Below are positions 43,791-56,412 of a DNA stretch of 64,000 nt, piece after piece. A model generated the notes under the pieces. The model ran no database searches. It was not told the origin of the DNA and saw only the letters and a program-made list of their open reading frames with translations. The position numbers and the translations under genes were made by a program. Origin of the DNA: Fratercula arctica (taxonomy: Eukaryota > Chordata > Aves > Charadriiformes > Alcidae); contig CANTUZ010000008.1 of NCBI GenBank assembly GCA_947846985.1, forward strand, positions 5,168,306-5,232,305, in the 5' to 3' direction. Every line of letters begins with the position of its first letter. Position 1 is the first letter of the stretch.

Positions 43791-45007
43791 TGCCACACGC
43801 AGCGTAGTACTGATTAATGAGAAGCACCACGCAGATCTGGAACCTCCAAGAGCTGAAATTACAAAGACAGGCTATGCTTGATTTAAATAGCACGCTACTG
43901 TTCTGGATGGCCTGGAAGCAGTAAAGGAAGCAATAAGACACAAAGGATCGTGACAGGCAGCAAAGTGGTGTGTGACACCCCGAGGAGGCCACCATAAAGC
44001 GCCAGCGGTGGCTTAGGAAGGGGATATATTCATACATGTTCTGTGGCAAGAAACTCATTCTGCAGCTTTCTATCAGAGAGGGTTTAATGGCACACATTCA
44101 AAGAGTGGTGGATGATTTCAGCAAAGCTGAAATTCCTGAAAAATACTTTCATGCCAAATAACACAAGAAAACCAACAAGCTCCCGCATTAAGGCCACCGG
44201 GGCACGGCATTGCTCTTGCAAGGGGACAGAGGTGAGGAGAAAAAACTTGTCCTTTATTCATAAACCCAGCAGGTTCCACGGGAATGACAGGTAAGTACCA
44301 AACTCTCTCTGGACGAACAAACTCAGATTCTTGTGCCGCTCAGAGCAGCCTTCTGATATCCATACACTCACTCCTTCCCTCCCTGTCCCCAGATTTGAAC
44401 CTCTCAGCCCTCCCTAACGGAAGATTTTATCTTTGTTTGATTCACTAATAAACTGATTATGCAGCAAATCAGACCGCAAACCGGCCAAGGTCTAAATGAA
44501 GCTTTGCCAATACCCGGCTTCCTGCCGATATTTATAATCCTCAAATAACCCTTTGCTTGACCCCCCCGGTTGCAGGCAGTGACTCAGCAGTCGCGGGGCT
44601 CCTATTAGTATTCTCGAGGCATTTCCAGAGCGTTTTTAACTGACTGTCTCACTTGTGCTGTGATCAGAACCATCAGTTTGTGGTGAATTGCTCTGAGGAA
44701 GGTTATAGGTCTCCATAGGGACTGCACATGATCTTTGAAAAGTGCATTTCCCTCTAGCAAGTCATAAATGCTCAGGAGAGTTGCTAAAGATCACTCAAAA
44801 TATATTATTGAATACTTTGATGCCATACTCTCATTCTGTGTTATCATATACTTAAAGTATATTAAAAGGTTCCCTAAATACCAAGTGCATTTGCGTGGAA
44901 TGGATTTGTGTTTTCCAAAGCCGGAAGAAAATAGCTTTGTATCGTTACAGGATATGTAACACTTTTTCTGCAATTCTGCAGAATGGTTTATAAGCATTTG
45001 ACATTGC

Positions 45008-45036
45008 TTTTTTTTTTGCCCTTTTTTTTTTTTTTT
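45008..45036 (+). repeat. Poly-T tracts
   Basis: T10-GCCC-T15. A second T16 run lies at 45098-45113. Confidence 0.9.
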
Positions 45037-45097
45037 GGCTTTTATTTTTCCCCAGCTGCAATGGCTGTTGTGATAGACTTTAGTTAACTTTTCCAGA

Positions 45098-45113
45098 TTT
45101 TTTTTTTTTTTTT
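45098..45113 (+). repeat. Poly-T tract (T16)
   Basis: Sixteen T residues, about 60 bases after the preceding T-rich block. Confidence 0.9.
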
Positions 45114-45656
45114 CCTTGCTAACAGTCTTCAGTCAAAATGAAAAATACGAACCTTCTGGATCCTCTCTTGATAAGGTCAGATTGTAGAATTTTTCTTTCC
45201 AGCAATTTAGCCAGGCTCTCTCTCCTTCCAGAATACATTTATTCAGTAATAAACATCTCCAGACAGCCGGGCTGTACAGACTGGAAACAATTAAGCCAAA
45301 ACTGGGGAAAGCAGCACATGAATAAGTATTCCACTTTAATGAAATTAGACTGAAAAATTCAGGAGCGAAGGAAGTAAAAGCATTTTCAAATTGTATTAAT
45401 TAGACATATTTCTAAAAATCTGTGCTCGTGCAAGTACCTTATGCATTTTTTAGTATCAAGCTATGCAGAAAATGTGCTGGGTAGTTACAAGCCTTTGGTG
45501 CTGTGATGCTGTGGTCAAGAACCAGGCACACATCAACATTTGGGGTACATAATTTACGTCTAGCAGGAAAAACAAAGAAGTTTAGCCAATTTTCTTGAAG
45601 CCATATAAAAGCAAGCCTGCCAAGAAACAGGTTAAAAGGGTTTGTCTTACCGACGT

Positions 45657-45719
45657 AGAATAAGGCTAAAACCCAGATTTTATATGAATAGAATTTAGCC
45701 TTAGAATAAGGCTAAATTC
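45657..45719. repeat. Perfect 13-base hairpin plus 46-base duplication
   Basis: GAATTTAGCCTTA (45691-45703), a GAA loop, and TAAGGCTAAATTC (45707-45719) form a perfect 13-base-pair hairpin. AGAATAAGGCTAAA is also present as a direct repeat at 45657-45670 and 45703-45716. The structure could come from duplication followed by inversion. Confidence 0.9.
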
Positions 45720-46435
45720 CAGAAATAAGTTAATAACTTATGCTATGAAGAAGCCTCATCTCGCCATTAAGTAAGCAATTAAGTAAATATGTTTAGCTGT
45801 CCCAGCTTGTCAGAGATGCAAGTAAAACCCCTTTGAAACAACCCAGAGTTCTTCTATCATCGCAAACATTTCACCAGATTCCAAATTCTATAGTTTTCCG
45901 ATGTTTGCATAAGTGCGTTTACCACTTAGACATCGCACACTTAATTGCAAATCCATCACCTGTTTACTTGCACTGAGAGAGCAAAAAGAACCTGTGCCAT
46001 TATTTTTAATTAAGTTATCCTCCTACACCTGCTCTGTCCAACATCCTCAAACAGTTTATAAGTTCTAAAATAATGTAGAGTTAAATAATTACACATCACG
46101 TTAGTGACATCTCTTGGTGTGGTTTTCTCAAGAGGCTCAAAACTAGTACAAAACTAAACGTGGTTTTATAAAGCACTATTTCAATTTGGAAAGTTCACAG
46201 CATTTTCAAGAGGAATTAATGAACGTTGCTAATAGCTGGATCCAAGTTATAAGGCATTAGGAGGACACAATCATGAGGAAAGGCAATATATAACCTTTAG
46301 ATGGGACAATTAGAGATCAATTATTAGAGCCAGAGAAGAGCATTCGAAAGCAGCTTCTTCATTAATCAAAGATTATCTCAAATTAGAATGTTTAATTATT
46401 TGCCAAGGTTCTTTGTATATTCTTCTGCGTAAAGG

Positions 46436-46467
46436 AAAAAAAAAAAAAAAAAAAAGAAAAGGAAAAA
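46436..46467 (+). repeat. Poly-A tract (A20 and A/G extension)
   Basis: Twenty A residues followed by GAAAAGGAAAAA. No retroposon body was recognised next to it. Confidence 0.9.
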
Positions 46468-47459
46468 GCCAGGGGCTTTTGGAAAACTGCTAGCTTTTTG
46501 AACACATCACTTTAACATGGTTTTCAAGCTAAAATACCAAATATTTTTTAAAAAAAACTAACACAGTGAAAGTGGCATAACTCAGCAAATTACATTGAAG
46601 ATGCCACAGCTGCTGGTTTTTAATACACTAAGTCCGGTGGGTATTGTTAACTATTTGGATGTCCAGCTACTTTGAAAAAATATTCTAATAGATATGGCGA
46701 GAAAGGAAAAGATGTGAATATCCTATGCACTGGGGTAGGATCCTAGGATCTGATGTCAGGTTTAGACCAAACTTGCAGGAATCTGAGTTTTAGCTTCCCA
46801 AACAACTGAGCACATCCAAAACCTAAAGTGGGAGGCAACATCATGAGCAGGCTCAGAAAGGGTGATTAGAGCAGCTGGTGGGTAGAAAATGCTGGGCACC
46901 AGCACCTGCTCCCGGCCACCGCATGGAGAGCACCACGTCCCGTGTCAGAGGCAATCCTCCAAATGCGAGCTGCGAAACGTGCTGGAGGTTGGTTTGGCAT
47001 TACCTTTCCTGGGCTAGTAGCTGTCACTGACCAAATCACCGTGCATATTTGTTTAGTCTGACAGTTTAGATGGTAACTGGGAGGAGATACACCTGGGTTG
47101 CAGGAAAGGCCTTTTGCAAGCAGGAATTTTTGAGAAACGCAAAGGGAGGAGCGCTTTGCTGAGACTTCTTTGCAGTTTAGGCAGGTGCAAAGTACGTGGC
47201 TTAGGAGGAACGATAACTCCTACTCATCCTTACAAGAGCTGAAGCACTTGCGAAGGTCCCCTCTAAAATGGCCCTAAAAGCTACCTGCTTTAGGGAGTGC
47301 ATCTTCAGCTCTGACAGCACGGAGAGGAGTAGGAGCAGCCAAGCTGTCCTGCAAATGCATCGTGGCCATCCCAGAGCACAGGTCTCATGCTCCCAGGGAA
47401 ATGCATCTGCTGGTTGTCCATGATGTAAAGTCTGTTCAACCTGTGCCTGGCACACTCAC

Positions 47460-47487
47460 CATTTATCTCCTATGAGAGAGATAAATG
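47460..47487. repeat. 10-base-pair hairpin, 8-base loop
   Basis: CATTTATCTC and GAGATAAATG are exact reverse complements separated by CTATGAGA. Confidence 0.85.
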
Positions 47488-50400
47488 CTTGGTGGGCACA
47501 ACGCGAGCTGTCCATGAGGCTGTGGGCACCTACTCATGGATCTTCTTAGGAAGCGTGTCCCAGTGCAATGCCCGGGCAGTTATTCTCCAGTGACAGTCAG
47601 ACACAGATATAGATGCAGTCTGGGGAACCAGGCTGTTCCCGTTATGAGATACCTTTCTCACACAATTATGTTTTTTCTCATGGCCAACCTTATATTCAAG
47701 CCAAAATGAAACTCTTTTATGTCTTTATTCCTCGGTAAGGTGTATCCCGAAAGCGGATACAGACTTTTTTTCTTTCAAGGGACCGTCCTTTGTGGGCTAG
47801 GTCAGGATGACCCCAAACGGGTTCAGAGTCATTTGAACTAGAACTTTTGCACATACTGCAAACACAGACCTTTCTGGCGTAACTCTGCTTTTCACAGAAA
47901 TGCCTCCTGAGCCCATTCAGTATAGAATAACTGACCCTCAGAGATCCTGATTAAAACCCGTCACTGTTCCTGAGACATACTAGCAACCTGAGACAAACAA
48001 ATGGCTCTCAGTCCCTGTCTTTCACCAAGTCTCTCCCCTACTCTTTGTTATTTTTCCTGCTGTTATAATGAAAATTTGCCAAACTTGCACACTTCGGTGC
48101 GGCTATCTACTTAGTCACCACTAAAGAATGTGGCCGTGATACCTGTGGCACATGAGAACTCCTGCTGCTGTAGTATACCCTGCGTGGTGAGGCGTGAATT
48201 CAGGCGATGCAGAAGGGCTTCCTTCCCACAGAGCGCTTAGCACGAGTTCAGAGAGAAGTTCCTCCAGAGATGGCCATAAGAGAAAGCCTTAAAGGGAATA
48301 CTGGTGTGACCCTCGCTGATAAAAGAAGATAAATGCAAATGGAGATGAAGTCAAGGCCACAGGGATATCCACACGATCATTTTCAATGGTCTAGAACTCG
48401 TATCAAAGGTGACAGGAGTTTAGCATCCTCAAAATCTGTTGGCAGTGTCACCAGAGCAAAGCAAAATGTTTGACCCTTTCCACACCGAATTGTGATGGGT
48501 GAGAGATGCCAAGTGTGCCATCACCTTTTTATTTAATCATTGCCTTCTTTTCCACTTTGAATTCTTGACATTCTGCTAAATATAAGGCAAAACGATGGAT
48601 AGCTAGTTATGCTGTGTGCTATTTGCTCCAATTAAAGTAAATTCTTGAAACTACTTGGTCTGTTTTTTCTTAAACTCCAGGGAAAAAGTTATTTTCACAC
48701 TTCCCACAGCTTTCTTAATTGCTTGTTTTAATTCTTACTGGTGTAAGAACATAACAAAATGGGCAGGTATTTAGAATTACTGAAATGTTCAGCTAATAAT
48801 AGTGCATGGTATAATTACTATGTAGACTTTATCAGAGAGGCTGAAGCCAAAATAGATGTCTATGGGAATATTGCGCAAACGTATGTGAACATTCGATATA
48901 ATAAGTAGAATATCATACAGTTGCTCCCACATTGTTCCTATTTTCTGCGGTAGGAAAAGCATCCAGGTCTGAAGAAAGAAGACCGTGGCCATGGCGTGTC
49001 TTGCACCTTATCGATCCCTGGCTGCTTTCTCTGCCCTTTGAATCAGCCACTAATTGCCTTGGTGAGAGCAGATTTCAGGATGCTCAAGGTCATTGCCACT
49101 CAACCCAACTGTGCCAGACTCTACTCCGTTTGTTAATTATTTATGCCTTTTCACAGCGTAAGTCACACACGCCATGGTGCCCTGCACTTCACTCGCCGTT
49201 CCATAAAGCTTGATAGGTAAGATGCACCTCTCAAGGTTGAAGAAAGGAGCTAAAAGGTGCAGTTCCACAATCACTTTAAGTTGGTCCGAGGCTTGGCTAC
49301 CGCTGCCAGGTTTGATCTCTCTCTGTCTAAACTGTGTGTTAATCCTCACCCCTCTTTTTGCTAGCACTAGCACTTCTATAACCAAATCATGAGCTGCAGC
49401 TATATATATTGAATTGCTGGATTAATTTTCAGCCATGTATCTGCAGGGGTGCTAGAACTCACATGGGGGAAAGAGCGAGAATAAATAGCTACTCCAAAGC
49501 AGGGTTGTCCAGACTTTAGTCGTCTACGGCACTGCAGCCTAAATCAACCACTACACCACCTAAGGAGGTGGCTACCACATTATGCATCTCCATTTCTCCA
49601 ATACGTGGAGTTTAGCAATGCAACACTTAGGCATACGTAAATATCTGGCCCAATAAAGAGCGAGTAAATCACACTAGGAAGTCCACATATTTGAAAACTC
49701 TTAGACAAACAACTTTGTTTTTTTTGAAGTAGTAAATTCATGTTATTTTAGATTAGAGAAGTAAAAGAAGGAAAAGCCCAGGCTCCTCCATGAGTCGGTT
49801 TAGGGCTTTAGCAACTCAATGGAAGGAGTCCCAAGTGACGGGCCAAATTTAAGGCACGCACTGTCCTTAGTGTTTTCCACAGGCAAAGTCTATGTTGTTT
49901 CTTTCTCAGCATATAACATAGGAAGAACTTACAATTATTCTATAGACTAAATATTTACAGATGAAACACTTGGTGGGGTAAATATATCCTCAATGGAAAA
50001 AATATCGGTATAAATTGAGCTATGTAGCAATCTCTCTGAAACCTGAAAGAGTTTCTGATGGTAGATATCACTCAGTTCCCTGATGCAGACATTAATTTGT
50101 GGCAGAAGAGCCACCTCCTAGAGCTGCCCACTGACTTCAGCCAGAATTTGAGCTGAAACTCTGAGATCCAGTTGCAAGATTTTTGTTATTATACCAATAT
50201 GGGAAAAATTACTTGTCACACATTTTAAGAAAGCACACAATTTACTTGTAAATTACAAAAAAGTACACCAATTCTACCATCTATTGGCATGAAAATTGCT
50301 TATTGATTCAAAGAAAATGCTAGAAATATTTTACATAAAATTACTGTGCTAAAACTAGAGTTTATAGCACTGAGAACTTTTGCAAAGAGTTGTTAGAGGG

Positions 50401-52013
50401 AGGAAATTAGTTTTATCATACAAAAAAATAAAATAGAATTTTTAAATGTTTTGCAAAAAAATTAAATGCAGAATTTGTTGGTTTTTTTTTTTTAAATAAG
50501 GCTATACCTACTTAAGATATACATATGTAAAAAAATAAATAAATTGTTTCATTGTTTCTTCTAGCTCATTTTAATTCATACCAAATCAACATTATCCATA
50601 TAGAAATGCAGGGTTTTTTTCTTCAGAAAGCAGAATCATTTATAACAATGGAATATATCAAATAAAATTATTATAACAAACAATTCAAAGCATAAATGCA
50701 AGCATTGTGGCTATGCTGCTGTACCACAGAAGTAGCTCTCAACCTCTTGAATCATTCCCATTCTCTGCTCCACGGAGATGTGTGGGGGAGGGCAAGAGAG
50801 CCAGGAGAGAGCTGGTTATCGGGCACTAGTGCCGGCTTTCCCTTATCAGCGCTGAATGGAATTAAGTGCCCTACCTTGACTTCACAAAGTTATTCTTTAG
50901 GATTATTCACACACTTAAAAAGAAACACCCACTTACGTGTGCTAGATCAAAGCCGGGGTCCCCCCGGTAACAACCTTTCCCTGTTCTGCTGGCGGAAAAT
51001 TGGTATTTCTGATTCAGCAAAGCACTTAAGCATGCAGGCTGATTCGTCTAAGCCCCTGCAAATCAACATACACTTATACACGCTTATGGTCAGGTCAGGT
51101 CAAGTCAAGCACAACTGCTTTGCTGGAACTAGACCTTTATCAACAAGGGGGCTTCTTGCTGCTCTGTTAATCCCGGCTTATTGTACGTGAATCCTGCAGT
51201 GCCAAAAGTATGTCCAAGACAGAGAGCAGGAAGGGAATTTGCAGACATTTGGGCTTCTAAGGACAACCTGTGTCCCCACACCAGCTCAGGTCCTTGGGTC
51301 TCCTCACACTGGAGATCTAAAGGGGATGGATTACCAGGGATTGCATTTACCTCTAAAAGGGAACCCAAGGAATAAACACTTTTGAAATGGATTTTTGGTC
51401 TCAGGTACCACATTTCCACCCAATCTAGCTCAGACGAAGACGCTGCTCTCCAAGCAGCTAAATCCTCCTTTGCACAAAGGGGTGAACAGGGGTTGGAGTG
51501 TCCTCTTTGCAAAAATATGAGAATACACAAACCCCCTTCACAGCCCTCCCTAGTTTTTGCCTCAGCAAGGTTGTTCTATAATCTTATTTTAACGAAGTAA
51601 AGGTATAATGTCCTTCCTACTGGTGTAAGCGAAAGAAGTTTACACCACCCAGAGATTTTGAGAGACAGACCCCATAAAAATTGGGTTACCTGACATATGT
51701 GCACAAGCTGCACATTTCTGGCAGTAAGTAAGTTTCACTTGACCTTGGAGGAAAAAGTTCCCAGTAATTTAGAACCAAGGGCTCATCCGTGTATTAGTTT
51801 CTACCAGCTTTATCTGTCTGTGAGCTCTCCACCATCCTTCTCCCATAGAGTGTCGAAAAAATGAGGCCATGACTTCACAGTCAGTTGCCAAACTAAGTTT
51901 AAGATAAACTTTTTGCAGCAGGGTGCATCTTTTCATTATGGAAGTTCAGAGTGCGATATACACACGGATCCCAATACCTCACCGCGACCACCATGAGCTT
52001 TTGCCACCCCACT

Positions 52014-52063
52014 AAAAAAAAAAAAAAAAGAAAAAAGAAAAAAAGAAAAAAAAAGAAAAAAAG
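52014..52063 (+). repeat. (A)nG purine tract
   Basis: A runs interrupted by single G residues for 50 bases. Confidence 0.95.
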
Positions 52064-52720
52064 ATAATGATCGCATTAATACAGGTGCTGGAGCTCTGGT
52101 CAGCGTTTCAAATTGCCCCAGTCTGCTAAACATATTAACCTACCTTCGAAAATAAAAGACCTGCCTGGAGCAATTCTCAATGCATTTCCCATTAAAATAA
52201 AAAAATCCCAGTTCAGCTACTTGAAAATTGGTTGCATACGTGATGAGGTATTTCTACAGTATGCCAGGCTTAACCCCAAAATGTTCCCAGGTATGCCTCT
52301 ACACTCTATTACAAATTCCTGAGAACAGGATTTATTACAGAAGTGCTTGATCACAGCTTTACGAAAGACAACACCATAATTTTGATGTCTCGGGAGCTGA
52401 TTGGAAAAGCACCCCACTGCAGGTTACCACAAATTTTTATTCGTCAATATCTAATTTTGTTCTGTATCGCACATAAAATATTACTATTTCCAAGCCTCTC
52501 AGAGCGGTGCTAATATGCAGTATCCGCCAGGGGAGGGCCAGTCTTCCCAGCCAAGCTCTCAGCTTCACTGCAGGCTTTTTCTACAGTTCCTGTAGTGCAA
52601 AAGGGCTATAAATACCACCAATAAAACCTCTTACGCGTCTTCCCAGCACAAGTCTTAAGGATTTCACTGCTGGAGTAGTACCTTTCTTCCCCCAGAAGGT
52701 TATTTTTACAGAAAGAAAAA

Positions 52721-52739
52721 AATAATAATAATAATAATA
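52721..52739 (+). repeat. AAT microsatellite
   Basis: Six AAT units followed by ATATATG. Confidence 0.95.
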
Positions 52740-55700
52740 TATATGTACAGCTAAAAAACCTCAGTGCCACAGCAAGCAGTACTCGTGAAATCGGTCAGAA
52801 ACTACTGAGAGCTACGGCAATATGGTTGGTGATTGTGCTGGGGTGAAGCGGCTGCTCAGCCCACAGCACAGCAGAGGTGCAAGGTTTTCTTCTCCTGCAG
52901 AAGATACCGGCCTGCAGAGGGGCAGGTTCCCATCAGGAATCAGCGGCGGCCCCACGCACAAAGCAATCGCAACATGGGGGTCCATCGGAAAATGAGTCCT
53001 GAATAAGAACACTAGCAATAATTAAGAAAATGGAAGAATTCTGGGAGAACATTCATAGTGGAAACAGCCACATATATGTGCAGAAAAATGGAAGTTTTTA
53101 TTTAAAAATCACTGTTTTAACACCATCTCAGTAATAAGGGGTGTTCAGTTTTAAAAGTCTGATATCAGATGCTGGACTTTCATTAGTGTTGTGTGTCAGT
53201 GTGTTGTGGAAAACCATATTCCCTCTACTCCACTTTTTCCTCTGACATTAGAAGGACAAATGTGATCAGCAGAGAACACATCCACCTGCATAAGAACATT
53301 TTCTAATTATTCATGTGGCTATAAATGACCTCTGGCAGCTCGTAACACGGTGAAAACTGAAGATGAACAGTACATGCCACTGGGAAAATAGTGCAAATCC
53401 TTTCCCATTTCCCTTGAAATGAAATTTTTGGCCTTGCTATGGCAGAGAAATAAAATTGAACACACAGTTTTATTAAGGTTTAAGATCCTCTCTTGTCTTG
53501 GCCACACGCTTCCAGCACCTCTCCTGTGCCAGCACCAATAGTCATGTGGTTGAGAAATTATTTTCTTTCCTATCCATTTTTCGGGTTTTTTTTAAAATCT
53601 GTCTTAATTTTCAGCCATGTCAGCTCCCAATCCAGCCCACTATAAGCTCACTCAAAAGTAGGACCAGTGGCTTGTGTGGGACATGCCAAGATGTTTTGCA
53701 TGGACAGGAGAGGGGATGAAGGGATGATATATTCAATGCTAACGTGTACTTGGACCTGTTCAAACTAGTTGCAAACCTGCAGCCTGATCCATCCTCATCT
53801 GAGGCAGCGTAGATGTCCATATTACATGAAGACCTGTGCAATCTTTCATGTTGTGTTTGTGACTATTAAGCGCAGCGCAAACACCACACAATATAATAAA
53901 ACAGATTGGTTCTGTCTGAAAATGGGAGAGGCAAACTTGTTAGATAAGATGAAAGTCTCTGCATTTCACTCAGAAACAAGCTTTACGGCTTAGTCATAAA
54001 TACCTAAAAATCTTGTTTTGTGATAGAAATGTGATACAAGTTAATATATTTCATTTCTGGGTGGCACATATAGCACTAGGAAATCCAATGTGTCCCTATG
54101 GCAGACCTACGACTGGAAGATGCAATGTTGATTTTTCGATACAGTTTACCTACAGAAGCCAAGTTCAGTCTAGCCCCAGCTGAAAGCTAACTCAGTCATA
54201 GCGGTTATTACAGCAGCCCACAACCTAAATTATATCAGACTAGAATTGCCATTAAATTATGGCATGTACTTTTGAGATATCAATACTAAATATCTGTGAG
54301 TTTCTTAGATCTTGAACAGTGGTTGTTTCACAATTTGCTTTCTCCAATAAGCAGGTTAATTTGCAGATGGGAATATTAAACTTTTTTCCTATTATTTCTG
54401 TTTTCATAGAAGAACATCCTTATTGTCCTACTCTACTTCACAATAATTATGCTATACTGAGATATCTTTAGCAATTCAGTAGCCATTTAGAAAAAAAAAA
54501 AAAGCCATAGATGTATGCAGTTATTAAAGTAACATTAAGTGCTTTAATAATATTTTTTGGTCGAGGCACACACATTATAAATAAATTCAAATGCCATATT
54601 AACCTTAAATTAAAAAACAGAAAAGTTGAAGTCAGCAAGAAAATTAGATGTCTTACCAAACTTTGTATTGCAACTTTTTTAATTCCCTGAGAAGATTTTA
54701 CTGGAAGTGATACTTAACCTTTATATGTCATGATCTTGGAATGGCAAGGTCTACACTTCTATGGCCAGGCCAATTATCTTCAATTAAGCAATAAATGTGC
54801 AAGGCTTTTTCAGTGCCAGTATAAATTCCCTAACTTTATACCATACCTTCAGGAATACACTAAGAGTTAAAAACCAGAATCACCTTCCAGTAACATTTTG
54901 ATGAACCACACCTTTATGTAACTTCGCTATTTAATACCTATCATTTAGATAAGGTTTTACAGCAACCTTAAAGAATAAAACTGCTTGACTACACTAATTT
55001 GAAATAGAAAGCGTATTGCCCTAGCGCCTTACAGGGGTGTCCTCACTATCCACCATGTACATTTCTTCTGGACAATGACTGTATAAAAGATGAACGTGTC
55101 GAAACTGTTCATTGTAAAATATGAAATTTATTGGAGCAGTTCATTTTTTTAAAATTTACTATAAAAGATTACAATCACCTACCCTGCAGGAATAATGGCA
55201 ATATATCTGCAACACAGCTTACTCACACGGTTCTTTTGGTTTTGTTATCGAAGAGGTATATGAAATATTTCTACCTGAGACACATGCTGAGATTTTTTTT
55301 CAAGTTGCATCAAAAACGTTATTTAATTTTTCTCAGAAGTAACATATTCTACTGAAGTGCTTTTATTAGACACAAGACATTAATTACAAAGATGTAAAAT
55401 AGGGGCTGTACAGACTATTCTGGCATTACCACGGCACAATAGAAAAGGTCCAAAGGGTAGGAGAAGAGTGAGATACAGCGTTCTCCCAGATTTTCACTAA
55501 GTTTGTATGGGCCACTTATGTCACATTTTGCTTTATAACACAATCCCAGCACGCACAGAAATTTTAGAATTCACAGAAAGGCTGTTATGCTTTCCCTGAC
55601 CCCAAAAAACATCAGAGAATTTTTATTGTGTCGGGAGAGAAAGCAATACAGGAAAAATAAACCACAAATGATTTTACAAAATGCAGCGTGGCATTTACTA

Positions 55701-56378
55701 CCATCTGACGTGCCTTTTAAGCACGCTTATTCACTTATTCCTCCAATATGTATTTCCCAAAGTGAGTCTTGCAAATAATAGCGAAATAAAAGATCACAGT
55801 AATCATATCCTTTCCTTACTAACTGGTGAGCCCAGTTATTTTTTATACCACTTTTTATGCATAGCCACTTTTTTTTTTTTTTTAACAATGCATTTCTTTA
55901 CAAAATTGCAGGACCAGATCTGTCCCGCTGTATTAATTTCACATTCACCGGAGTTCACCTGGGTGACGCTTTCCAGCCCAAAGACACCAAACTAAATTAC
56001 CAACGGGTTCCGGAGGGGAAGGCTTTGAGGCAGGACAGGGGACAACAGCACAGAGAAGGACATCAAGGACCCTCAGAGAAGCACAAAGAAGCTGTTTGCT
56101 AGGAAATGGCAAATATCTCTTCTGCATAGAAGTCCTCTGCTGTTTCACGCATTGTTTTCTGTGGTTTGCATTGCTATCTGTGTGCGAAATAAGTGCATGT
56201 TGACTGGCACCAAGAAATCTGGGTTTAATCACTCAAAACCAGCAGAAAGGACTCCAAAGCACCAGACAGCTGGGCAAGGGACAAGGGACAACACAGATTG
56301 CTGGATGGAGCCCCTAGCCACGTTTCCCTTCCCTCCAACTTACTGGCACAAGGGAAGTCATTGGGTTTAATATTAACC

Positions 56379-56412
56379 AAAAAAAAAAAGAAAAAAAAAA
56401 AAGAAAAGAAAA
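56379..56412 (+). repeat. A-rich tract
   Basis: A runs of about ten interrupted by single G residues. Confidence 0.95.

Noticed and set aside
44115..44133. 8-base hairpin ATTTCAGC-AAA-GCTGAAAT
   Set aside because: An 8-base stem is common by chance in 64 kb and nothing else marks the site.
50696..51190. 164-codon plus-strand open frame, with an overlapping 133-codon frame on the other strand
   Set aside because: Both frames lack recognisable domains, the strands overlap, and there is no splice or promoter context. Chance frames are more likely.
52606..52613. Plus-strand TATAAATA-like box
   Set aside because: Same reason: no gene structure follows it.
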